From positions 38,664-102,663 of the forward strand of contig JAEEVR010000008.1 of the NCBI GenBank assembly GCA_016290995.1: a DNA stretch of 64,000 nt, given 5' to 3'. The position numbers were made by a program, and so were the translations under genes. This document shows, in pieces, positions 35,550-44,097 of this stretch (position 1 is the stretch's first letter; the number at the start of each line of letters is the position of its first letter). This DNA comes from Treponema sp. GTDB lineage: Bacteria; Spirochaetota; Spirochaetia; Treponematales; Treponemataceae. The notes beneath the pieces are model-generated. The model was not told where the DNA came from. It worked only from the letters and a program-made list of their open reading frames with translations, and did no database searches.

Positions 35550-36344
35550 ATGGGACTGTTCAAGCATAAAAAAGAAAACAGCGAAGAAGAAGCCAAGCGC
35601 GAGATTCTCAACGAAGAAAAAAAAGACATGATTCGCGGCATCGAAGATTTGTCTGAAACCAGCGTAAAAGAAGTCATGGTTCCGCGCATCGACGTTGACT
35701 TTATCAACATTAACACGCCGGGTCAGGAATTGTTGGAAAAAATCGCTGCCAGCGGCCACTCGCGCTTTCCGGTTTACGCGGACTCAATCGACAATGTAGT
35801 AGGCATTCTTTACGTAAAGGACATGATCCGCTGCTTTAGCAAGAACGAAGAAATCGCCTTGGACAAAATTATCCGCAAGGCCTTCTTTGTTCCAGAATCA
35901 AAGCGAATAGACAGCCTTTTGCGCGAGTTCAAGCGCCGCCACGTTCACATCGCTCTTGCGGTTGACGAATACGGCGGAATCTCCGGCATCGTTTGCATGG
36001 AAGACATCATCGAGGAAATCGTTGGCGACATCCAGGACGAGTTTGACAACGAGCGCGAAGACATCATTCCGCTTGGGCCAAACGCCTGGCTTTGCGACGC
36101 CAGAACTTCTCTTGACGACTTGAACGAAACGATTGAAGCCAACTTTCCTGTCGAAGACTTTGACACCTTGGGCGGCTTTGTCTTTGACTTGTTCGGTAAA
36201 ATTCCGGTAAAATACGAAAAGCATTCTTGGAATAATTACGATTTTATTGTGCAGGACATGGAAGGCCACAGAATAAACGTAATTAAAGTCATTCTAAAAA
36301 GCGGGGAAAACAATGACGGTGGGAAAAAGGAATCAGACGAATAG
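35550..36344 (+). CDS. CBS-domain and transporter-associated domain protein (CorC/TlyC type)
   Basis: 264 residues without membrane helices. Contains two CBS motifs (VKEVMVPRIDVDFININTP... and IALAVDEYGGISGIVCMEDIIEEIVGDI) followed by the CorC_HlyC domain (FDTLGGFVFDLFGKIP). Relatives are called hemolysin TlyC or CorC magnesium/cobalt efflux; the safer reading is an adenosine-nucleotide-binding regulatory protein. It starts four bases after ybeY and ends overlapping the TPR gene by 32 bp, a large overlap. The ATG follows AAGGGGAAAAAATAATT, which contains a ribosome-binding sequence. Confidence 0.85.
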   Translation: MGLFKHKKENSEEEAKREILNEEKKDMIRGIEDLSETSVKEVMVPRIDVDFININTPGQELLEKIAASGHSRFPVYADSIDNVVGILYVKDMIRCFSKNEEIALDKIIRKAFFVPESKRIDSLLREFKRRHVHIALAVDEYGGISGIVCMEDIIEEIVGDIQDEFDNEREDIIPLGPNAWLCDARTSLDDLNETIEANFPVEDFDTLGGFVFDLFGKIPVKYEKHSWNNYDFIVQDMEGHRINVIKVILKSGENNDGGKKESDE

Positions 36345-38484
36345 AGTCTTTGCGGCGATCGCGTGCGCGATGTTTTTGTCCGCCTTTTCTTTTGCGCAAG
36401 GCTCAAAAAGCGCTGCCTATCTTTTTGAAGAGGGCTTGAATTATCAATCCGAGCGCGATTGGTGGAACGCAAGCGAAAAATACCAAGAGGCGCTTAAGGT
36501 AAATCCTTCGTACACCGACGCTTGGTATCGGCTGGCGCAGTGCGTTTATCAAATGGACCAAAGCGAGGCCGCTTTGGAATACTTGCAAAGCGCGAAAAAA
36601 TACGCGCCCGGCCGCAGCGACATTCTTAATTTGGAAGGAATGGCGATGATTTCTTTGGGCCGCCTTGACGAAGCCCAAAAGATTTTTGAAGGAATCCAAA
36701 AAAAATATCCCAACGACATCGACTCCCGCTTTGGTTTGGCGGAACTTAATCTTTTTAAGGGCCGTGTGTCTGGCGCCGAAAGCCTTTACGCCGACGCGTT
36801 AAAGCGCAATCCCGGCAACGCCAAGGCCTTGCTTTCTTTGGCGTTGATCAGCGCGGAGCTTGGAAAGAACCAGCAGGCTGAGCGTTTTATAAACCAGGCG
36901 ATTCAAGCCCACGCCGAAAATCCGCAGGCTTATTATGTCGCTTCGTATCTAGACCTAAAAAACGGCGACACAGAATCGGCTGAAAAACGCTGCTTGTCCG
37001 CGCTTCAAGTCAATCCAAATTATTGGAAAGCCTACGAGCTTTTGGCTTTGATTTACTTTGAGCAAGGCCGTTATGCCGAAGTGATTAACGTTTCCGACAT
37101 GATGATTTCTCGCGACCGAAACAACGGCCGCGCTTGGTACATTAAGGGCTTGGCTTTTCACAAGCAGGGGCAAAACGCCAAGGCGATTGACATTTGGTCG
37201 CGCGGCCTTGACGCCGTTCCCCAAGACGAAGTGATGCGGGCCGCTTTTGAGCTTTTGGTTTTTGACGACATCGACATTGAAGACGCGCGTAGAAAAGTTT
37301 GGGCAAAGTTTCACGTTCAAAAGGGCGCGGACTACGCAAAAAAATACGCCGGCCCTCAAATGCGCTACGAATATCAATCGGCGCTTAGGTTGGAGCCGAC
37401 AAACTACGCGGCCCGCTCGGCCTTTAGCAAACTTTTGCGCGCGGAAGGTTTTAGCGAAAACTATTTGTCGCAAATTAAATTCATCCAAGAAAATGAGATT
37501 CTAAAAAGCGGCATTGAAGAAGCAAAGAAAAACGGCAAGAAGATTCTTCCCGAAGACGAAAAGATCGCCTTTGTCCGCTTGTCGGACACTGTCGAAGGCT
37601 ATGAATATCTTTTGCAAGACACGTTGGCTTCCAAGTGGGACGTAAATCCTTTCTTCTTGGACAAGACAAGGTGGACAATCGGCTTGTACTGCCTTCCGTC
37701 AAAGGCGACTTCGCCGCATCCGGAATTGTCCAACATCGCCGCAGAGCATTTGGCCTTGATGTTCAGGGGAATCCTTGGAACAAGCGCGAGAATCATTCCG
37801 TCAAAAACAAAGTCTTTTGGAAACGCTTACGCGGACGCCCACAAAAACGGCTACGACTACTTTATTCTCTTTGACGCCGCCGAAAGCGAGCGCGACATGA
37901 AATTTACCGCCGACGTTTATTCCGCCAGGACTGGAACGTCTACGCAAAAGTTCGCCGTTTATAAGACGGGCAACAACCGTTACGCGGCTTCTTTGCTTTC
38001 ATTGCGCCAAGGCATCTTGGACATTCTACCTGTCCGCGCGAAGCTTTTGGAGCGAAGCGGAAACGATGTTTTGGTTGACATCGGAAAGACTGAAGGAATG
38101 GTAAAGGGAGCGAAATTCGCGGTGATCGCGCGCGGCGGCCTAAAAACAGCCGACAGTGGAAAAGGCTTGCGCTTTGAAAAGGACAACTTGCTTGGAACGA
38201 TTGTTTTGACAAAGGTTGGCGAAGACATTTCCGAAGGCGTGTTGAGCGACACTGGTTTTTACGACCGCGTCAATCCCCGCGACGAATTGCTTTTGATTGA
38301 AATGCCAAAAGAGACGAGCGACGCTTCGCATGCGGCAGGCGATACCGCTCCTGCGGCGGACCAAAACGGAAAGCCTCTCGACGGAAGCCCGATTGAAGCC
38401 GCGGCCGCAGACCCATTGCGCGGAGCCAACTCCACCGCGTCAAGAACGCCAGAGCTTTTGGATATGATTAGAGAAATTTACTAA
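36313..38484 (+). CDS. Large exported TPR protein with FlgT-like C-terminus
   Basis: 723 residues. Signal peptide (~1-28, ending FSFAQG), then six to seven tetratricopeptide repeats (~30-290: WWNASEKYQEALKVNPSY, QSEAALEYLQSAKKYAP, LDEAQKIFEGIQKKYPN and more), a helical middle, and a C-terminal beta-rich region around residues 550-670 with VLVDIGKTEGMVKGAKFAVIARGG, which resembles the FlgT-type or related OB-like domain seen in flagellar and envelope proteins (resemblance only). The tail is Ala/Asp-rich. It starts inside the CBS gene after GCGGGGAAAACA. Probably a periplasmic scaffold; its stop overlaps the convergent gene by four bases. Confidence 0.74.
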   Translation: MTVGKRNQTNRVFAAIACAMFLSAFSFAQGSKSAAYLFEEGLNYQSERDWWNASEKYQEALKVNPSYTDAWYRLAQCVYQMDQSEAALEYLQSAKKYAPGRSDILNLEGMAMISLGRLDEAQKIFEGIQKKYPNDIDSRFGLAELNLFKGRVSGAESLYADALKRNPGNAKALLSLALISAELGKNQQAERFINQAIQAHAENPQAYYVASYLDLKNGDTESAEKRCLSALQVNPNYWKAYELLALIYFEQGRYAEVINVSDMMISRDRNNGRAWYIKGLAFHKQGQNAKAIDIWSRGLDAVPQDEVMRAAFELLVFDDIDIEDARRKVWAKFHVQKGADYAKKYAGPQMRYEYQSALRLEPTNYAARSAFSKLLRAEGFSENYLSQIKFIQENEILKSGIEEAKKNGKKILPEDEKIAFVRLSDTVEGYEYLLQDTLASKWDVNPFFLDKTRWTIGLYCLPSKATSPHPELSNIAAEHLALMFRGILGTSARIIPSKTKSFGNAYADAHKNGYDYFILFDAAESERDMKFTADVYSARTGTSTQKFAVYKTGNNRYAASLLSLRQGILDILPVRAKLLERSGNDVLVDIGKTEGMVKGAKFAVIARGGLKTADSGKGLRFEKDNLLGTIVLTKVGEDISEGVLSDTGFYDRVNPRDELLLIEMPKETSDASHAAGDTAPAADQNGKPLDGSPIEAAAADPLRGANSTASRTPELLDMIREIY

Positions 38485-39395
38485 TTGATTTTAAGCAAGT
38501 CCAAACTGGAATCGATCCACTGTTTTGAAAGTTCGGGGAACGCGTCTTGAACTGTCAAAAAGCAGCGGATCGCTTTTTCGTAGTCTTGGCAAAAATAGTA
38601 GCTTTGGCCCAAGTAAAATTGCGCTCTTTCTGTCGTTGCTTTTGTGCGGTGAACGCTCAAAAAGTCCTGCATGATTTGAACGCTTTCGGCGTATTTTTTT
38701 GGAGCCAAGCCGGCTCTTAAACATTCAAACAAAGTGTATTCGTCTCCGCCGTCGGGAGAGAACATGTCTTCCTCAAAGAAGTAGGGGCTTTTAAATTCTA
38801 CAGCGCGGGCGCCTTTTTTGCTTCCCAATTCTTTTGCGGCCTTTTTTGACTTTTCGCTCATGTACGTTCGTCCTTGGCTAAAGCCAAGCAAGGCGCCGGG
38901 ATTTGGAAGGGGAGTGTTTCTGATTTTGTTTTCGGCCGTGGGTTCCGCTGGATTTGTCACGGCGTCCTCTCTTTCTTTGGCGCGTTCAGCCGCCTTTGCG
39001 GGAATCTTTGGCCGGGCGCCTTTTGACGTTGCGTTGACTCCCGGAATTACGATTTTGTAAAGGCCTTTTTGCGTTTGGGCCAAGACGACGTAAAAGTAGT
39101 CGCCTGGGGCCGAAAGAGTGTCTGTGTAAGAGGTTACGGAGGCGTCCACTTGCGCGATGGGCTTAAGGCCTTCGATTTCTTGATAAGAGGAGCAAGGCTT
39201 TTTTGCGCGGAATATTTGAACGGCTTGAACTTGCGGCTCGCATTTTGCAGGTATTTCCCATTCGACTATAATCTTTTTTTCTTCGCCGGAAGTCGCTTTT
39301 ACAAAAGTCGCCACCGGCTTTCCTTGCGCCAAAAGCTTTGACGACAATAGACTGAGAACCGTCACAAAAATCAAGGAATACTTATTAGCCTTCAT
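38481..39395 (-). CDS. Exported protein with FN3-like domain and TPR-like C-terminus
   Basis: 304 residues. Signal peptide (MKANK..., cleavage near LLAQG). Residues ~30-120 form a fibronectin type III-like sandwich (IIVEWEIP ... VQAVQIFRAKKP ... TSYTDTLSAPGDYFYVVLA). A low-complexity, charged linker follows, then a helical C-terminal part with TPR-like repeats (YAESVQIMQDFLSVH, AQFYLGQSYYFCQDYEKAIRCFLTV). Not a recognised family. A GATAAT eight bases before the ATG, on the minus strand (39409-39404), suggests another very short leader, although no good -35 is seen. Confidence 0.7.
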   Translation of the reverse strand: MKANKYSLIFVTVLSLLSSKLLAQGKPVATFVKATSGEEKKIIVEWEIPAKCEPQVQAVQIFRAKKPCSSYQEIEGLKPIAQVDASVTSYTDTLSAPGDYFYVVLAQTQKGLYKIVIPGVNATSKGARPKIPAKAAERAKEREDAVTNPAEPTAENKIRNTPLPNPGALLGFSQGRTYMSEKSKKAAKELGSKKGARAVEFKSPYFFEEDMFSPDGGDEYTLFECLRAGLAPKKYAESVQIMQDFLSVHRTKATTERAQFYLGQSYYFCQDYEKAIRCFLTVQDAFPELSKQWIDSSLDLLKIN

Positions 39396-39457
39396 ACTTT
39401 TATATTATCGGTCTTTTTATTTTTCTTCAATACAATTATCTCTTATTTATGCGCTCC

Positions 39458-39486
39458 TTTACATAGGGCCAAAAAATCACTATAAT
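39458..39486 (+). promoter_or_regulatory. Promoter of prfB
   Basis: TTTACA (39458-39463), 17-bp spacer, TATAAT (39481-39486); leader ~23 nt with AGGGGAAAAT before the ATG at 39516. A second TATAAT at 39499-39504 has no fitting -35 and is less likely. Confidence 0.66.
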
Positions 39487-39515
39487 TTAGTTTTATATTA
39501 TAATTAGGGGAAAAT

Positions 39516-40653
39516 ATGCTCGAAGATCTAAAACAGCCAATAGATGAACTAAAAGAAAACATTCTTAACGTTTGGGGGCGTCTTTGACGCGGACTCGGTT
39601 TACAAGAAAATCGCCGAGCAAGAGGCTTTGACAGGAGCGCCTGGTTTTTGGGACGACGCGGCCAACGCCGGAAAGGTAATGAACAAAATCAAGCGCCTAA
39701 AAAACACTGTAGAGCCCTGGAAAGAGCTTAAGGCGCAAATTGACGACATCGAAGCCCTTTACGAGCTTTCGATGGAATCCAACGACCAAAGCGAGGAAGC
39801 GGAAATCCGCTCCCAATTGGAAGAAGCCCAAAAAAATTACGAGCGCGAAAGCCGCATGAGCCTTTTGAGCGGAGAGGTTGACTCTTCAAGCGCCTTCCTT
39901 TCGATTCACTCAGGCGCGGGCGGAACGGAGGCCGAAGACTGGGCCTTTATGCTTAGCCGAATGTACACAAGGTGGGCGGAACGCCGCGGCTTTAAGCTGG
40001 AAACTGTTGACCTCTTGGAAGCGGAAGGCGGAATCAAGTCCGTCACGTTCCAAATTGACGGCGACTACGTTTACGGATTTCTAAAGGGCGAGGCCGGCAT
40101 TCACCGCTTGGTTCGCATCAGCCCCTTTGACGCCAACGCTCGCCGCCACACTTCATTTGCCAGCGTTTACGTTTTTCCGGTTTTGGACGACACGATTGAA
40201 GTTAAAATCGATCCCAAGGATTTGCGCGTTGACACATACCGTTCCGGCGGAAAGGGCGGCCAGCACGTCAACAAGACGGACTCGGCGGTTCGCTTTACCC
40301 ACTTGCCGACCGGAATTGTCGTCGCCTGCGACAGCGAGCGAAGCCAGTTGATGAACCGCGCGACTGCAATGTCAATCCTTAAGTCAAAGCTTTACGAATA
40401 CTACAAGCAAGAAAAGGAAAAGGAAAACTCAAAATATTCCGCCGAAAAAAAAGACATTTCGTGGGGAAACCAAATTCGTTCGTACGTTTTCCAGCCTTAC
40501 ACAATGGTAAAGGACTTGCGCACGCGCGCGGAGACCGGAAACATTCAGGCTGTAATGGACGGCGACATTGACCAATTTATCGAGGCGTATCTAAACGCCA
40601 TGTGGAAGGGACTTCCTTTGGATGCGGAAGATGATGGAGAAGGGGCGGAATAG
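39516..40653 (+). CDS. prfB: Peptide chain release factor 2, with programmed +1 frameshift
   Basis: Terminates translation at UGA and UAA. Frame 1 runs from ATG 39516 for 23 codons to an in-frame TGA at 39585; a +1 shift on CTT-TGA-C (39582-39588) continues from GAC 39586 to the stop at 40653, giving about 378 residues. RF2-specific features are all present: SPF anticodon-reading motif in LVRISPFDANARRHTSF and the GGQ catalytic motif in SGGKGGQHVNKTDS. An AGGGG ribosome-binding site precedes the ATG. The 3' end overlaps the next gene by 32 bp. Confidence 0.95.
39573..39588 (+). promoter_or_regulatory. RF2 autoregulatory frameshift site
   Basis: TGGGGGCGTCTTTGAC: an internal Shine-Dalgarno-like GGGGG, a short spacer, the slippery CTT codon, the UGA stop and the favourable following C. 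Low RF2 lets the ribosome pause at UGA and slip +1, so RF2 controls its own level. The G5 run replaces the usual AGGGGG and CG replaces TA in the spacer. Confidence 0.93.
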
Positions 40654-42367
40654 AATTTCTTTGTTAAGAAAAAAAATATTTCCTCTTTTAATCGCTTTCG
40701 CGTGCGCGCGGGCGGCGCTTTTTGCTGACGACCAATCCTTGCAAGAAAAATCTTGGATTCTTGCCGCCAACAAATTTTCTGTTGAGGGCGCGGCGTCAAA
40801 GGCGGCCCAAAGCGCGGCCAACGTTCTGCCCAAGCTCATCCTTGAACACATATCTGTGGACATGGAGCGTTCGATTATGGAGGACGAAAAAGCCGCCAGA
40901 AAGAACGACGAGCTTTTGACGGAGCGTTTGGATTTGTTCTTGCAGTTGAGCAAGGAGATAAAGTCGCGCGACGCATTGGTCTTGAACAACTACAACAACG
41001 TTGCCTTTGAATTGGCCTTGAACGACGCTCAAAAGAAAATAAAAAATATCCAAGACAAAATTGACGCAAACTTAAAAAAACAAGAGGGCATTTACCATCC
41101 CGAAAAAAGCAAGAAAAAAATTCTTAGAGAGCTTAAGCCGGACTTGATGGAGACAACCGAAAAAATCGCCCTGTACAAAAACGATTCAGAAGCCTTGTTT
41201 GAGGCAAGCGAAGAAGCGCAAAAGCAAGGCGTTTTTTCAAGAAAGTATGAAAAAGAAGCCGCGTCGGCAAAAATAAACGCGGTGGTTTCCGGCAAGATAA
41301 CTTTTTTTGGCGACTACGCTTGCGCAAACGTTGACTTGGTTGTTTTTCCCGGCGCCAAAAAAGTTGCAAGCGCGATGGAAGTCGGCTCGCTTTCGCAAAT
41401 CAGCTTGATCGCGGAAAATATTGCCTTTGAGCTTTTGCCGCAAATCGCCAATGGACTTCCTGTTGAGTTGGAGTTTAGGGTTAATCCAAAAGAGGCGTTA
41501 GCAAACGCCGTTTTGACAATCGACAACATTGTCTACGATCCGATGCCCGAAAAGGCCGTCGTAAGTTCCGGCTTTCATTCGATTTCCTTTGAGGCGGATA
41601 ATTTTGCGCGCGAAACTTTTGTCTATAATTTTTCTGGCAAGAGAAGGTTTTTTATCGAAGTTAACTTTAAAGAAAAGTCAGAAGGCTCCGTCAAGCTTGT
41701 GTTGAGCAAATTTGTTCCGGGCGATATTTTCTTTGACGGAAAATATGTCGGCCCTTCGTCAAAAACTGATTTCGTTGACGTTCCGCTAAAAGTAAACGGC
41801 GACACCGTTTTTGGATATTTTGAAAGCGAACTGGCGGACAAAAAGCATCCCGAAAACACCCATAACGAAATTATGTTCATGCAAATTCCAAGAAACCTTA
41901 TGACTGACGGAAATCGCCTGCAAACAAAAATGAAGGTTGTTGATTTGAGCAAAAATATCGACAGAAGGCGCAAAATGATGTATCTTTCTTATAGCGCCTT
42001 GATTTTGTCTTTGCCGTATTTATTTTACACGTACGGACGCTTTACAACTTATCAACGCGGCGTTCAGACAAATTTTGGAGACGTTCAAAAAGATGAGTAC
42101 AACAAGTATAGGAACTTGTCTCTTGTCGGAACGGGAATAACGGCGGCCTGCGGAGTTTGGTTTGTCTGCGAGTTGGTGGCCTATTTGATCGCGGTTGACA
42201 AAACGCTTCCGCCAAAGGCAAAAAAGATAAAAGCCGCCACGCAAAGGAAAATGGAAAACGCCAGACAGCTTGAGGCGGTTCAGAGCATGATGCAGGCGGA
42301 GAGCGAGGCTATCACTCCCTTCTTGCCAAAAAAATCTGAAGAAAATAAAGAAGAAGCGGAAAAATAA
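40622..42367 (+). CDS. Exported protein with PEGA-like repeats and C-terminal membrane helices
   Basis: 581 residues, unknown family. Signal peptide with cleavage likely at ALFA-DDQ (~37). A helical region follows (~40-200; long amphipathic helices around DAQKKIKNIQDKIDANLKKQ), then beta repeats (~265-385) resembling PEGA or FixG-type surface domains (NAVLTIDNIVYDPMPEKAV; PGDIFFDGKYVGPSSKTDF), then two membrane helices (~450-470 and ~495-520) and a charged helical tail. Several ATG codons near the start (40622, 40631, 40634) are possible; the third gives the most typical signal peptide. It overlaps prfB by 32 bp and sits 11 bp before ftsY. Confidence 0.7.
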   Translation: MRKMMEKGRNRISLLRKKIFPLLIAFACARAALFADDQSLQEKSWILAANKFSVEGAASKAAQSAANVLPKLILEHISVDMERSIMEDEKAARKNDELLTERLDLFLQLSKEIKSRDALVLNNYNNVAFELALNDAQKKIKNIQDKIDANLKKQEGIYHPEKSKKKILRELKPDLMETTEKIALYKNDSEALFEASEEAQKQGVFSRKYEKEAASAKINAVVSGKITFFGDYACANVDLVVFPGAKKVASAMEVGSLSQISLIAENIAFELLPQIANGLPVELEFRVNPKEALANAVLTIDNIVYDPMPEKAVVSSGFHSISFEADNFARETFVYNFSGKRRFFIEVNFKEKSEGSVKLVLSKFVPGDIFFDGKYVGPSSKTDFVDVPLKVNGDTVFGYFESELADKKHPENTHNEIMFMQIPRNLMTDGNRLQTKMKVVDLSKNIDRRRKMMYLSYSALILSLPYLFYTYGRFTTYQRGVQTNFGDVQKDEYNKYRNLSLVGTGITAACGVWFVCELVAYLIAVDKTLPPKAKKIKAATQRKMENARQLEAVQSMMQAESEAITPFLPKKSEENKEEAEK

Positions 42368-42378
42368 TTGGAGCGTTT

Positions 42379-43251
42379 ATGAAAAGTTCTTTTGCTGACA
42401 AAATAAAAAGCCTTTTTGCTGGAAAAGCCGCCCAAAACGAAGAGTTCTTTGACGATTTGGCCGACGCTTTGATCGAGGGCGACATCGGAGCCAAGCTTTC
42501 GATGGAGTTGATTGACGCTTTGGAAAGCGACTGCAAAAAAGAAAAAGTCTACGACCAAGAAAAAATTTTGTTAAAATTAAAGGAAACTCTTTCTCCTTGC
42601 GTAAAAGGAATTGACTTAAAGGTTGAGCCGGGAAAGACAAACATTTGGATGCTGCTTGGCGTAAACGGAGTTGGCAAAACCACTAGCGCGGCTAAGATCG
42701 CCTTGCTGCAAAAAAATGCCGGCCTTGAAAACCTTGTTCTTAGCGCAAGCGACACTTTCCGCGCGGCTGCGGTTGACCAGCTTTCAATGCATGGCCAGCG
42801 CTTGGGCATTCGCGTTGTGGCCCACCAGATGGGAAGCGACCCCGCCGCTGTTGTCTTTGACGCCGCTGATTCGATAACGTCAAAAGGCGGCGGACTTGTG
42901 ATCGCCGACACTGCCGGCCGCCTTCACAATAAGGAAAATCTTGTGCGCGAGCTGGAAAAAATTGACCGCATTTGCCGGCAAAAAGCCAGCGAAGGCTGCT
43001 ACAAAAAACTTTTGGTCCTTGACGCGACGACAGGCCAAAACGCCTTGCGCCAGGCCGAAGTCTTTAACGAAGCGGTCGGCGTTGACGCTATCGTTCTGAC
43101 AAAATACGATTCAAGCGCCAAGGGCGGAATCGCAATAACAATTGGAAAAGAAATGAATGTGCCTGTAGCCTTTGTTTGTACGGGAGAAGGCTATGATGAC
43201 ATCGCGCTTTTTGAGCCTGAAAAATATTTGAATGAATTTTTAGGATTGTAA
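42379..43251 (+). CDS. ftsY: Signal recognition particle receptor FtsY
   Basis: GTPase that receives ribosome-SRP complexes at the membrane. 290 residues, consisting of the N and G domains only; the acidic A domain of E. coli is missing, as in many bacteria. GTPase motifs: LLGVNGVGKTTSAAKIA (G1), SASDTFRAAAVDQL, VIADTAGRLHNKENLVREL (G3), LTKYDSSAKGG (G4) and VAFVCTGEGYDDI at the end. A TTGGAGCG ribosome-binding region precedes the ATG. It is followed at three bases by an exported protein and the Lol-like exporter genes, so envelope targeting genes cluster here. Confidence 0.95.
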   Translation: MKSSFADKIKSLFAGKAAQNEEFFDDLADALIEGDIGAKLSMELIDALESDCKKEKVYDQEKILLKLKETLSPCVKGIDLKVEPGKTNIWMLLGVNGVGKTTSAAKIALLQKNAGLENLVLSASDTFRAAAVDQLSMHGQRLGIRVVAHQMGSDPAAVVFDAADSITSKGGGLVIADTAGRLHNKENLVRELEKIDRICRQKASEGCYKKLLVLDATTGQNALRQAEVFNEAVGVDAIVLTKYDSSAKGGIAITIGKEMNVPVAFVCTGEGYDDIALFEPEKYLNEFLGL

Positions 43252-43254
43252 GCT

Positions 43255-44097
43255 TTGCCTTTTAATAAATTCTTTTTTGCGGCATTTTTTCTTCTCTCTT
43301 TTAGCGGCGCTTTTTTGTTCGCGCAGGAGGAGCCGGAGCAGGCGCTTTCTAGCGAAGAGGCCGCGGCTGTTCAGGACGCCGAATTAAGTCAAGAAGAAAA
43401 AGAGCCGGAAGTTCTTTACCAATCTTTTATTGATTCAATGAAAAAGATAAGGCTCTTGCAGACAAAAGAAGATTTTTTTACTGCCAAGCATTCGTCTGAA
43501 AGCGGAAGGCAGTTGGTCAACAGCGCCAACGGAAAGTTTATGCGCCGCTTTTACGACAAGGATCTTCGGCTGGAAAAGGTTGAGTATTGGAAGCAAGGCG
43601 CGACCGCTTCTCAAAGCCAAATTGAAAAAGTTGTTGAATACAACGCGCCAAACGCGTCTGGGGTATATTCAATTTTTGAACAAAATAACGCTGAAAAATT
43701 TGAAAGCCGTTCTTTTTATTTTTCCGACGGAAGGCTAAAGTTCCAAAGGAAAAATTACTTTGACCAAGACGGAAAGCTTTTGTCTTTTGATGTCGTGACT
43801 ATAACATACGACGCGGCCAAGCGAACGCTTCAGGAGAGGCTTCAAAAATACAATTCAAACGAAAGCGGAATACGGCTCTTTAGCGACGAAGTCCATAACT
43901 CAAAGTATAACGGAAAGGTTTTGGAAGAAAGCTCTTATTATAAAAACAACGTCTTGCGCGTAAAAACGATTTATCAAGATTTTGACAAGGGCGATTATGT
44001 CAGGACAACGTATTTTGACGGCGGGATTATCGTAAGAGACTTTTATCGGGACAACGTAAAGATTGACACTTCTATGAAAGGCGGAGGCGTTCAATGA
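43255..44097 (+). CDS. Exported protein of unknown function preceding lolCDE-like genes
   Basis: 280 residues, starting with TTG at 43255 three bases after ftsY; AGGATTG upstream can serve as ribosome-binding site. Signal peptide (FFFAAFFLLSFSGAFLFA, cleavage before QEEPEQ), then an acidic stretch and a beta-rich body of repeated strands (RLEKVEYWKQG, SRSFYFSDGRLKFQRKNYFDQDGKLLSFDVVTITYD, KVLEESSYYKNNVLRVKTIYQ) that resembles MORN/YD-like or antitoxin-type strand repeats. The stop overlaps the first permease (ATGA), so it is translated with the exporter and may be its client or a periplasmic partner; this is inference. Confidence 0.68.
   Translation: MPFNKFFFAAFFLLSFSGAFLFAQEEPEQALSSEEAAAVQDAELSQEEKEPEVLYQSFIDSMKKIRLLQTKEDFFTAKHSSESGRQLVNSANGKFMRRFYDKDLRLEKVEYWKQGATASQSQIEKVVEYNAPNASGVYSIFEQNNAEKFESRSFYFSDGRLKFQRKNYFDQDGKLLSFDVVTITYDAAKRTLQERLQKYNSNESGIRLFSDEVHNSKYNGKVLEESSYYKNNVLRVKTIYQDFDKGDYVRTTYFDGGIIVRDFYRDNVKIDTSMKGGGVQ

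Noticed and set aside
39516..39587. prfB as a broken gene with an early stop
   Set aside because: The stop sits in the classic RF2 +1 frameshift cassette and the shifted frame restores a complete RF2 with SPF and GGQ motifs.
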